Assembly (NCBI GenBank): GCA_025055455.1
Contig: JANWXD010000004.1
Span: 1 to 64,000 of the forward strand
Source: Bryobacteraceae bacterium
Lineage (GTDB): Bacteria > Acidobacteriota > Terriglobia > Bryobacterales > Bryobacteraceae
DNA: 64,000 nt
Reading direction: 5' to 3'
This document shows, piece after piece, positions 1-7,033 of this stretch (its first letter is position 1; every line of letters starts with the position of its first letter). The position numbers and the translations under genes are program-made. Under the pieces are notes generated by a model. That model saw only the letters and a list, made by a program, of their open reading frames with translations. It ran no database searches and had not been told where the DNA came from.

Positions 1-176
1 ACGTGAACAAAGATCCGGTGGTAGAGGCCGAGGCCTGAGGTGTTGCGGGAAAGAGTACACGCAAGGAGGGCAGCCATAGAACTGACGGTTATGGTTCAGG
101 TCAGTCAAATACCGAAACGCTCAATAACGAAGGAGTCTTGAAAAAAGGGCTAAGCTCCAGAGGGGGGAGTCTAGAC
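1..176. other. Window edge with no supported gene
   Basis: A short open frame enters from the left edge and stops at 36-38 (TGA); it could be the last dozen codons of an upstream plus-strand gene, but it is too short to judge. Nothing else recognisable is seen before the Shine-Dalgarno-like GGAG at 166-169, which belongs to the next entry. Confidence 0.3.
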
Positions 177-409
177 ATGCCCAAGAATGATCCCACCGAT
201 GAAGCGATCGTCAGGCATACCACAACGCTGCGGAAGTCCGCAGTCGCTCGTGCCTTGGTGCGGCTGTGTTGGTGCCGGTAGCGTGCTGTCCGACGGGGGC
301 AAACGTTTGTTTCAGTTGCGGGAGTACCTTCGTCGATGACGAACACAACGACGCGTGCACGTATGTCGCTACAATATGTCCCTGTGATCATCAGGGCGTA
401 AGGGCGTAG
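177..409 (+). pseudogene. Frameshifted small Cys-rich exported peptide (candidate)
   Basis: An ATG at 177 lies 7 nt after GGAG and opens a frame starting MPKNDPTDEAIVRH that stops at 279-281. A second, overlapping frame continues to a TAG at 407-409 and encodes a Cys-rich stretch (CCPTG, then CFSCG, a DDEHNDAC segment, and CPCD near the end). The second frame has no credible start of its own. Joining them by a -1 shift around 255-275 would give a peptide of about 77 residues: a charged N-terminus, a hydrophobic ALV/VLVPVA segment like a signal peptide, and seven Cys in the last 45 residues. The stop lies 15 nt before the GTG of the next gene, which has its own GGAGG, so the two look like one transcription unit. 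No family is recognised. The shift may be a mutation, an assembly error or, less likely, recoding. Confidence 0.4.
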
Positions 410-424
410 TGTACGGAGGGGCAG

Positions 425-1264
425 GTGCGCTGCCACGCTGAACATGTGATGGTACTGACCTTGATTGCCGCCCCCGCAGTCTGGACCCAAAGCGTTCAGA
501 CCACCGGCCCGATTTCCAAGCCCGTCGTCCGCGTCGTTCCTTTGACGGTCCATTACGAAGAGATCGTCCATAAACCCGGCAGAAGGCCCGCAACGACTCA
601 GGAGATGATCCTGGCGATTCGTTCCGATGGGGCCACCGCACGAGTTCAGGTCTTCCGCGCCTTGGACGGCGTCTCGGTGATCGACCGCCGGCGGGTCATC
701 GGGTTCCCGAACGGTGATCACGTGGAAGTCAACGACTTGCTGAAGCTGGTGGTCGCCGTTAAGACCCGCTTGGCGCTGCCCAGCGAGTTTCCTACGCTGA
801 CGGCTGCCTCGTCTTGCCGCACGGATCTGGCGGGCTATCCGGCAGCGCCGAACGAGGTGCTGTCGGGCACAGAGGTCGTCTCGGGTTACAAGACCTCTGT
901 GTTTCGCAGGGAAACCGCGCGAGCGCGTTTTACAAACTGGAGGGCGCCGGATCTGGGTTGTGTCGAACTGCGACGGCTGACGGAGTTCAAGGACCGCGAT
1001 GGAGTGATCTCGGACACGAGCGATCTGAGGGCCGTGCGCATCGTGCGGGGCGAACCGGATACCCAGTTGTTCCACGTAGATGCTGCTTATGAACGGGTCT
1101 CGTTTTCGGAACGTTACCGGCGCGAATGCCAGCACTGGCGCCAGCCGATCGACGCCTCCGTGCTCGCCCGCCTCTCGCGGGACGACCTCGCTCTCGAAGG
1201 CCGCTGGATTCGCGATCTCAGCACCTTGGGGAAGACCCCGCGCATTTACACCGCCCCTCGTTGA
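425..1264 (+). CDS. Secreted protein of unknown function
   Basis: This encodes 279 residues. The GTG start is preceded by GGAGG at 415-419, a good ribosome binding site. A hydrophobic segment VMVLTLIAAPAVW at residues 8-20 looks like a short signal peptide, so the product is probably exported. The remainder is soluble and mixed alpha/beta with four Cys (residues 131, 178 and two others); no catalytic motif is recognised. It resembles the many lineage-specific secreted proteins of Solibacter-type acidobacteria, which is an impression and not a search result. It directly follows the frameshifted Cys-rich reading frame and is convergent with tsaE, 92 nt away. Confidence 0.6.
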   Translation: MRCHAEHVMVLTLIAAPAVWTQSVQTTGPISKPVVRVVPLTVHYEEIVHKPGRRPATTQEMILAIRSDGATARVQVFRALDGVSVIDRRRVIGFPNGDHVEVNDLLKLVVAVKTRLALPSEFPTLTAASSCRTDLAGYPAAPNEVLSGTEVVSGYKTSVFRRETARARFTNWRAPDLGCVELRRLTEFKDRDGVISDTSDLRAVRIVRGEPDTQLFHVDAAYERVSFSERYRRECQHWRQPIDASVLARLSRDDLALEGRWIRDLSTLGKTPRIYTAPR

Positions 1265-1356
1265 GGCGTGCGGCACAAACCAAGGCGCCAAGCCCGCGCC
1301 CGGGATCCGGAGAGGGACAGCGTTCCTGGAAGGTCTCTGCCGAACTTGCGGGCTGG

Positions 1357-1791
1357 TTATGTCCCGCCGCCACGGCAACTGATCTCCCGCGACCCATCCT
1401 CGAGTTCCCGCAGGCGGATTTCGATGCGCTCCGGCGGCCAGAGTTGCGGGAAGCGGTCGCCCCACTCGACGAGCACAATCGCTCGCCCGGAAAGGAGTTC
1501 GTCCAGCCCCAGCGCCTCGGCTTCGCGGGCATCCTCGATGCGGTAGAGGTCCACGTGATACACCTTCGGGCCCGCGCCGTATTCGTGGACCAGCGTGAAG
1601 GTGGGACTGGAAACTTCATCCGGGTCGGCCGCACCCAGGCCCTTTACGATTCCTTTCGCTAGAGTCGTCTTGCCCGCCCCGAGCTCCCCGATGAGAAGCA
1701 CCACGGCCCCGGGCGGCAAAGCGCGGGCCATCTGCTCGCCGGCGGCGATGGTCTCCTCCTCAGAGCGGGTGCGAAAGACGCGCGCACTCAT
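1357..1791 (-). CDS. tsaE: tRNA threonylcarbamoyladenosine biosynthesis ATPase TsaE
   Basis: TsaE is the small P-loop ATPase that works with TsaB and TsaD to transfer threonylcarbamoyl to A37 of tRNAs that read ANN codons. The 144-residue length is typical. The Walker A motif GELGAGKT is at residues 35-42, followed by the family motifs SSPTFTLVHEY and YHVDLYRI and by VEWGDRFP, which carries the conserved Trp-Gly. The start ATG lies inside the 3' end of nnr (32-nt overlap), so the two are translated from one message. The nnr-tsaE pairing is common in bacteria, where the two are often adjacent or fused in function to metabolite and tRNA repair. Confidence 0.95.
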   Translation of the reverse strand: MSARVFRTRSEEETIAAGEQMARALPPGAVVLLIGELGAGKTTLAKGIVKGLGAADPDEVSSPTFTLVHEYGAGPKVYHVDLYRIEDAREAEALGLDELLSGRAIVLVEWGDRFPQLWPPERIEIRLRELEDGSREISCRGGGT

Positions 1792-3310
1792 CCATCGCCT
1801 CGGGTAGGAACTCGAGAAGGTCCGTCGCGATCAAGGTCTTCTCGCCATAGGCCGCGGCCCCCAGTTCGCCGCAACGGCCGTGCAGCCAGACCGCGGCGGC
1901 GACGGCCTTCTCGCGCCGTCCCGGGAACTGAGCGACCAGGCCGGCGATCAGACCGGTGAGAATGTCGCCGCTGCCCCCCGTCGCCATTGCGGGGCTGCCC
2001 GTCGGGTTGATCCAGACACGTCCATCCGGAAAAGCCGTCAGGGTGCGATAGCCTTTGAGCACCACCGTGACCCCACGCTCGAGTGCGAAGTTGCGGGCGG
2101 CGTTCAGGCGGTCCGCTTGCACCTCTGCCGCTGTTTTCCCGGTAAGGCGGCCCATTTCGCCTGGGTGCGGCGTCAATACCGCAGCCGCAGAGGCGAATTT
2201 CACGGAGCAGCCTGCCAGCGCGTTCAGCCCGTCGGCGTCCACCACGAGGGGTACCGTCATCGAGGCGACCAGCTGCCGGGCCAGTGTCACCGTCTCCGGA
2301 TGAGTTCCCAGACCAGGACCGAGCGCCACAACGTCCTTTCCCGCCACGAGGCTGGCGAGCGTTTCCGCCGCGCGGGAGGAGATCGCACCGGATTCGGTCT
2401 CCGGGAGCGGTTCCGTCATCAATTCGGGGGCATGCGAAGCGATCAGCGGCAGCGCCGAAGCTGCCGAGGCCACGGTGACCAACCCGGCGCCGGCGCGCAG
2501 CGCCGCCACGCCTGCCATGGCCGCCGCGCCCGTCTTGCCGCGCGAGCCGCCCACAACGAGCACGTGCCCGAAGTCGCCCTTGTGAGCGCCCACCGGACGC
2601 GGCCGGAACAGCTCCTGGAAGTCGGCCGGCTCCACGAGCGAGAGAAAGATCGCGTCATCCTGCTCGTAGAGCTCCGGCGGGCTGCCAATGGGACGCACCA
2701 CAAGCTGCCCCACGCGCTCGCAGCCCGGAGGCATCACCTGGCCGACCTTGGGCGCGGTGAACGTCACCGTATAGTCCGCCCGCACGGCCTCTCCGAGCAA
2801 CGCTCCGCTGTCGCTGTCCAACCCCGAGGGGATATCGAGGGCCACGATCTTGGCGCGAGGAAAACCGCCGTTGATTTCTCGAATCCATTCGCGCATTACG
2901 CCGGTGGGGGGGCCTTTGAGTCCCGTGCCGAGCAACGCGTCCACCACGATCGTGGCCGAGCGCATCTCGGGCGTGATCTGGCGCGCCACCGGACAGCCGC
3001 AGGCTGCTAGCATGCGGAAATTTTCAGCGGCATCGCCGCGGAGTTCCTCGGGCGCGGCGGCCAGCGCCACATCCAGGCGTCGGGGGCGGAGGCGCGTGTG
3101 CAGCTGGCGGGCCACGACGAAGCCGTCACCGCCGTTGTTGCCTTTCCCACACAGGATCACGACGTGGTGTTCGGCCAGCGGCGCGAACGTCTCCGCAAGA
3201 AATTCCACCACGCGGTGGCCGGCGTTCTCCATCAAAATCAGGCCGGGGATGCCAAGTTCCATCGTGCGGCGGTCCACGGCCCGCATCTGTTCGGCAGTGA
3301 GCACCTTCAC
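1760..3310 (-). CDS. nnr: Bifunctional NAD(P)HX epimerase / ADP-dependent NAD(P)HX dehydratase
   Basis: This 516-residue protein repairs hydrated NADH and NADPH. The N-terminal half (about 1-215) is the YjeF_N epimerase domain, seen in MENAGHRVVEF, GKGNNGGDGFVVARQL and the DIPSGLDSD loop. The C-terminal half (about 235-510) is the ribokinase-like dehydratase, with GGSRGKTGAAAMAG, GPGLGTHPET, LTPHPGEMGRLTG and the ATP-site motif around MATGGSGDILTGLIAG. It starts MKVLTAEQMRAVD, a typical start for this family. The gene reads into tsaE with a 32-nt overlap. The two activities are usually fused in bacteria, so the length is normal. Confidence 0.96.
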   Translation of the reverse strand: MKVLTAEQMRAVDRRTMELGIPGLILMENAGHRVVEFLAETFAPLAEHHVVILCGKGNNGGDGFVVARQLHTRLRPRRLDVALAAAPEELRGDAAENFRMLAACGCPVARQITPEMRSATIVVDALLGTGLKGPPTGVMREWIREINGGFPRAKIVALDIPSGLDSDSGALLGEAVRADYTVTFTAPKVGQVMPPGCERVGQLVVRPIGSPPELYEQDDAIFLSLVEPADFQELFRPRPVGAHKGDFGHVLVVGGSRGKTGAAAMAGVAALRAGAGLVTVASAASALPLIASHAPELMTEPLPETESGAISSRAAETLASLVAGKDVVALGPGLGTHPETVTLARQLVASMTVPLVVDADGLNALAGCSVKFASAAAVLTPHPGEMGRLTGKTAAEVQADRLNAARNFALERGVTVVLKGYRTLTAFPDGRVWINPTGSPAMATGGSGDILTGLIAGLVAQFPGRREKAVAAAVWLHGRCGELGAAAYGEKTLIATDLLEFLPEAMDECARLSHPL

Positions 3311-3435
3311 AACGGCACCTCCCCGCCGATCATACCGCCCATTATGTTCTTACAGCCTGGAGAACCCGCTACGGCCGGGACACCCTCCCGGTCTCAGGGT
3401 GAGGCGGCAATTTGTCGGTGCGGCGCCACCCGTCG
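3311..3435. other. Short intergenic region
   Basis: This 125-nt gap lies between the 3' end of the receiver-XRE gene and the start of nnr, both on the minus strand. It should hold the nnr promoter or simply be a spacer. No convincing promoter hexamers or terminator are seen. Confidence 0.3.
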
Positions 3436-4077
3436 TCAGAAATCGATGGAAGCCAGAATCTCTGAAGGCCGCTTGTCGAGGGCTCGGCAGAGGATCAGCA
3501 GACTCTCGATGCTGGGCAGGTGCGCGCCGCGCTCGATGGAACTGATTTGGGACACGCTCAGTAGGGTCACCGCGGAGAGATCCTTAAGAGACCAGTCGCG
3601 CTCGATGCGCAGCATTTTCAGCCTGCGCCCCAAACGGTCCCGGAGCCGCTCATGGGGGCTCCGGTCCAGCCGGTAGGCTTCCACCGCTGAGCGAACCACA
3701 TGGCGAACTTGGCCTTGCGACAGCGGCTTACTGAGATAATCGAAGGCCTTTAGCTTGAACGTGGCCCGGGCTTCGTCCAGTGAGGGGCGCGCCGAGGTTG
3801 CAATCACACAAAGTTCAGGGTGGCTGGCTTTCAACTGCTCGAGCGCCTTGAGCCCCTGACTATTGTCTAGCGTGAGATCCAGAAACACCATGTCCGGCGC
3901 GCGGTGACGCAGCGCCGTAGAAAAGTCGTCCCAATGCGCGTAGCTGCGAACCACCAAGCCGTCTTCCTCCCGCAGCAGTTCTTCAAGCTGCCGCCGGAAG
4001 TCGTAGTTCTCATCCACTACGGCCACCTCTACAAACGCCGGGCTGGAGCCGACGCGAGCAGCTGTGGAGTAACGCAT
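3436..4077 (-). CDS. Response regulator: receiver domain fused to XRE-type helix-turn-helix
   Basis: This 213-residue regulator has an N-terminal CheY-like receiver (about 15-135) with acidic residues D22/E23, phospho-acceptor D67 in MVFLDLTLDN and the conserved Lys at K117 in YLSKPLS. The C-terminal half (about 145-210) is a Cro/C1-type helix-turn-helix: RLKMLRIERDWSLKDLSAVT then SVSQISSIERGAHLPSIE. Receivers are normally joined to OmpR, NarL or NtrC outputs, so the XRE output is unusual. No histidine kinase is adjacent, so it is an orphan regulator. The start is fixed by an AAGGAGGTGAC sequence just upstream (4081-4091 on the minus strand). It is divergent from the abrB-arsM unit and may control it, which is inference from position only. 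Confidence 0.85.
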   Translation of the reverse strand: MRYSTAARVGSSPAFVEVAVVDENYDFRRQLEELLREEDGLVVRSYAHWDDFSTALRHRAPDMVFLDLTLDNSQGLKALEQLKASHPELCVIATSARPSLDEARATFKLKAFDYLSKPLSQGQVRHVVRSAVEAYRLDRSPHERLRDRLGRRLKMLRIERDWSLKDLSAVTLLSVSQISSIERGAHLPSIESLLILCRALDKRPSEILASIDF

Positions 4078-4091
4078 GGGGTCACCTCCTT

Positions 4092-4391
4092 GCGCCGAGG
4101 GCTCTTGGACGAGTGAGCGGGGGCGCCGCGCGCGGAACCCTACACCTTAGAGTATGTTCCCGTACAGTGCAACACGGTACTTGGGCTGCACCCGAGCCGC
4201 CCAACGCTTGCTTGTCCATGTCCCCTCCGCGCCTAGGATTTTGCGCTTCGGGTGAACAACCAGTCCGAGCCCTCTGATACAAACACTCTAATACAAATTT
4301 TCCCGTTCGCCTAGAAAAATGTGTGGGAAAATTCCGCTGGGGTCTCTCTGAAGGGTCGCGCGGCACGGATGGACTCCTGTTCTCCCGCTTG
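4092..4391. other. Divergent intergenic region
   Basis: This space of about 350 nt separates the minus-strand receiver-XRE gene from the plus-strand AbrB gene and must hold promoters for both. It is markedly more AT-rich near its right end. The rightward promoter is listed separately. No confident leftward promoter and no coding frame is seen. Confidence 0.5.
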
Positions 4392-4420
4392 TTGATTATT
4401 TTGATAATTCTGATTATACT
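4392..4420 (+). promoter_or_regulatory. Near-consensus sigma-70 promoter for the abrB-arsM unit
   Basis: A -35 hexamer TTGATT (4392-4397) and a -10 hexamer TATACT (4415-4420) are separated by 17 nt. The spacer and flanks are strikingly AT-rich for this genome and contain repeated TTGAT/TGATTAT words that could serve as an operator. Transcription would start near 4427, giving a leader of about 15 nt with GAGG at 4428-4431 before the ATG at 4442. Confidence 0.6.
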
Positions 4421-4441
4421 GAGAAGTGAGGACGGCCTTCT

Positions 4442-4696
4442 ATGACGACAGCGAACGGGAACTGTTGTGCGCAATGGCGCGTAGAGTCGCTGGTGACTGT
4501 AGACGAGCGTGGCCAAATGGTCTTGCCGAAAGGGATCCGAGAAAAGGCGCGCATCGGTGCGGGGGACAAACTGGCGCTCGTCGTGTGGGAGCAGAACGGA
4601 GAAGTGTGTTGCCTGATGCTGGTCAAAGCTGACGAGCTGTCTGGGATGGTTCGCGACCGGCTGGGGGCCGTGCTGAGGTCGGCGCTCGATGTTTGA
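4442..4696 (+). CDS. AbrB/SpoVT (MazE-like) swapped-hairpin DNA-binding protein
   Basis: The 84-residue protein has an AbrB-type DNA-binding fold: VTVDERGQMVLPKGIREKA followed by IGAGDKLALVVWEQNGEVCCLMLVK, the classic looped-hinge beta-hairpin. Such domains bind DNA as dimers and act as regulators or antitoxins. No toxin gene follows; the next gene is an arsenite methyltransferase whose start is 18 nt downstream of this stop, so co-expression is very likely. Short AbrB proteins with Cys near both ends occur beside metal(loid) methylation genes, and this one has C8, C9 and CC around residue 59-60, which could sense arsenite. Thiol sensing is a hypothesis. Confidence 0.85.
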   Translation: MTTANGNCCAQWRVESLVTVDERGQMVLPKGIREKARIGAGDKLALVVWEQNGEVCCLMLVKADELSGMVRDRLGAVLRSALDV

Positions 4697-4713
4697 AGGG
4701 AGAGGGGCATGCC

Positions 4714-5502
4714 GTGCGAACGGAGGAGCTGAAGGAAGCGGTGAAGCAGCGTTATGGCGCCATCGCGCGGGAAGGCGGCGGTTGCTGCGTCCCGGCGGCG
4801 TGCTGCCAAGGTCCCGCGCAAACGAGTTGTTCGGAGACGGAGCTCAGGTGGGCGCCGACGGGAACATTGCTGGGCCTCGGTTGCGGCAACCCCCTCGGAG
4901 TCGCAAACGTTGGACCGGGCGAGACGGTGCTGGACTTGGGTAGCGGTGCGGGACTGGATTGCCTGCTGGCGGCTCAACGCGTCGGCCCCCGGGGACGCGT
5001 CATCGGCGTGGACATGACGCCGGAAATGGTCGAGCGAGCCCGCGAAAACGCCCGCCGTGCGGGTCTGGCTAACGTCGAATTTCGCTTCGGCGAAATCGAG
5101 GACCTGCCCCTCGAAGACAACAGCGTGGACGTACTCATCTCGAACTGCGTGATTAACCTGTCGCCGGACAAGCGGAGAGTTTTCCAGCAGGCCTATCGTG
5201 TGCTAAAGCCCGGCGGGCGGCTGGTCGTGGCCGATATCGTGCTTACAGGAGCACTGCCCGAGCCGCTGCGCGATTCGCTCGAGGCCTATACGGGATGTGT
5301 TGCCGGAGCGATGGGGCGCGACGACTACCTGGCTTTGATCGAGGCGGCGGGATTCGAGTCCGTGGAAGTGACGTGCGAGACGCCGTATTGGGGTCCGGCT
5401 CGAAGCATCACTGTCCGGGCGCACAAGCCGTGGCCGTCTGGAGAGTCGGTTACGACGGAAGATAGTCCCGCAGGACGGGAAACAGGGCCTGCACGAAGTT
5501 GA
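4714..5502 (+). CDS. arsM: Arsenite S-adenosylmethionine methyltransferase ArsM
   Basis: ArsM methylates trivalent arsenic using SAM, giving methylated and volatile products. The 262-residue protein (GTG start behind AGGGAGAGG at 4697-4705) has the SAM-binding motif VLDLGSGAGLDC (72-83), IGVDMTPEMV and the three arsenite-binding Cys: C57 in LGCGNP, C145 in ISNCVINLSP and C195 in YTGCVAGA. An additional Cys cluster (C24, C25, C30, C31, C39) precedes the domain; a Cys-rich N-terminus is common in bacterial ArsM. It is co-transcribed with the AbrB-type regulator. The last 53 nt overlap the convergent EpsI gene. No arsR, arsC or arsenite pump is in the window, so methylation may be the local resistance route. 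Confidence 0.93.
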   Translation: MRTEELKEAVKQRYGAIAREGGGCCVPAACCQGPAQTSCSETELRWAPTGTLLGLGCGNPLGVANVGPGETVLDLGSGAGLDCLLAAQRVGPRGRVIGVDMTPEMVERARENARRAGLANVEFRFGEIEDLPLEDNSVDVLISNCVINLSPDKRRVFQQAYRVLKPGGRLVVADIVLTGALPEPLRDSLEAYTGCVAGAMGRDDYLALIEAAGFESVEVTCETPYWGPARSITVRAHKPWPSGESVTTEDSPAGRETGPARS

Positions 5503-6124
5503 TGGCGGCCTCGGTGGCGTGAGCTTCGTCGCCGTTAACGACGGGCGCCACTACCCGCACCAGCGCCGTATCGGTGCGGTTGTAGCGGATGGCGTCCAGG
5601 ACGAGCCGCACTTTCGCTTCGTATTCGCTGGCCACCACCTGGTGGCGACTTTGATACCAGTAGATCACCACGCTTTTCTCCAGGCCCCGCGCCACGACAT
5701 AGCGGTTCACGCGGATCGGGTCTGCCTGTCCCGGCAGGCTGATCGGGATAATCTCCGATGCGGTGGGGACCCAACCGGATCCCGGCAGGCAATTCTTCGG
5801 GGAGTGGGGTGCTTGACCGGTGCGCTGGGATCGGAAATACGCCACAAACAGGCTCGCCACGCGGCCGGAGGCCGGTTCCGTGTAGATGCGGCTCAGCACG
5901 TCGTCGGCCCGCAGCACATCGAGAATTTCCTTCTCGATGACCCCTTCCTGCTGCACATGCCAGTTGCCCAGCGTCTGGGGGAACGCACTCAGGGGGCGGG
6001 ACGGAGGCACCTGCTCGGTGCGGGAGAATCCGTAGAACAACGCGGCCTGCGCGAGCAGGACCCCAGTGAGCACCCGGCGGGCGCCTTTGTCCAGCGCCGA
6101 CTTCGTTCGATTAACGGCGCGCAT
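5450..6124 (-). CDS. EpsI family exosortase-associated protein
   Basis: EpsI proteins accompany exosortases, either as a separate protein or as a fused C-terminal domain, and are linked to exopolysaccharide production and sorting. This 224-residue protein has an N-terminal membrane anchor (about 17-33), a periplasmic domain, and the family signature PHSPKNCLPGSGW at 106-118 with its conserved Cys. Further conserved elements are FVAYFRSQ and the VIYWYQSR segment. The gene overlaps the upstream exosortase by 14 nt, which fits translation as a pair. The 3' end overlaps arsM in convergent orientation. Confidence 0.93.
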   Translation of the reverse strand: MRAVNRTKSALDKGARRVLTGVLLAQAALFYGFSRTEQVPPSRPLSAFPQTLGNWHVQQEGVIEKEILDVLRADDVLSRIYTEPASGRVASLFVAYFRSQRTGQAPHSPKNCLPGSGWVPTASEIIPISLPGQADPIRVNRYVVARGLEKSVVIYWYQSRHQVVASEYEAKVRLVLDAIRYNRTDTALVRVVAPVVNGDEAHATEAAINFVQALFPVLRDYLPS

Positions 6125-6992
6125 GAGCCCATCCGTACACGGCGTTGACTAGGCGATGGAACACCGTCAGCATGAGCAGGGCCAGCAGGAAGATGATCCA
6201 TCCCGAGGCGTCGTGAAAGAACCCCTCGACCAGTTCCGGGCGCCATTCGCCGACCAGCCCAGTCAGCGCCACGCGAGCGGCGTTGGCCGCCACGGCGATG
6301 GGCACCGAGAGCACCAGCAGCAGCGGGCGCATCCAGACCTTGGCGTCGAAGAAATAGGCGAAGACGAGCGAGAGAAAGGACAGGGACAACAGCGAACGGA
6401 CCCCGCTGCAGGCTTCCACGACGTTCAGATTCCGTGAGGGCAGCTCGAGGATGTTGCCTTCGCGGAGAACAGGCAGTCCGGTCAGAGCGAGCCAGCTTTC
6501 GGCCAACCGGCTGGCCAGGAGCTGCAAGGGAAAAGTGATCTGGTTGTAGATAATGGCCGGTATCGGGATCATAAAGCAAAGCAAGAATAACGGGAACGCC
6601 AGCACACGCACGGTTTGTGTCCCCGACAGCGTCATGATGACGCCGACCAGGGAAATCAGGAACGCGGTGCGGGCCAGGAACAGTTCCGCACCCAGAGTGG
6701 CGACGAAGAGCTGCAACGCGCCCCACACGACCAGCCCCAGTCCCCACCAGTTGGGTGCCGGCTGCAATCGGGCTAGCTCCGCTCTGCGGCGCCAAACGAT
6801 GTATCCGGCGACGCAAGGCACGAAGATTCCATGCCCCATGTCCGGATCCGCAATCCACTGGCGTGCAAGGCGCGCCAGCACGGGCCCGTAGCATAGAAGG
6901 AGCAGTCCGCCGAACCACACCACGGAGCGCCAGCCAGGCACGCCCGCTTCCACGACGCCACGGGTCCGCGAACCGTTCGGAAAAAGGCTCAT
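6111..6992 (-). CDS. xrt: Exosortase (EpsH/XrtA-like transpeptidase)
   Basis: Exosortases are multi-pass inner-membrane proteases/transpeptidases that process PEP-CTERM tails. This 293-residue protein has about eight hydrophobic segments and all three catalytic residues: C195 in VVEACSGVRSL, R240 in ANAARVAL and H260 in GFFHDASGW. The partner EpsI follows with a 14-nt overlap. Two PEP-CTERM proteins are encoded at 13.2-14.8 kb, so enzyme and candidate substrates lie within 8 kb, and a polysaccharide operon follows at 15-21.6 kb. I do not assign the exosortase subtype. The gene is the first of its unit, 41 nt downstream (in the direction of transcription) of the oxidoreductase gene. Confidence 0.95.
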   Translation of the reverse strand: MSLFPNGSRTRGVVEAGVPGWRSVVWFGGLLLLCYGPVLARLARQWIADPDMGHGIFVPCVAGYIVWRRRAELARLQPAPNWWGLGLVVWGALQLFVATLGAELFLARTAFLISLVGVIMTLSGTQTVRVLAFPLFLLCFMIPIPAIIYNQITFPLQLLASRLAESWLALTGLPVLREGNILELPSRNLNVVEACSGVRSLLSLSFLSLVFAYFFDAKVWMRPLLLVLSVPIAVAANAARVALTGLVGEWRPELVEGFFHDASGWIIFLLALLMLTVFHRLVNAVYGWAHARR

Positions 6993-7033
6993 GCAAATGT
7001 TTTACATAAATACGGCCTTTGCGCGTGAAGACT

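Noticed and set aside
101-1465. Long minus-strand open frame of 454 codons
   Set aside because: It runs antisense to the 425-1264 gene and into tsaE, has an Arg/Pro-rich composition typical of GC-rich antisense frames and no recognisable domain.
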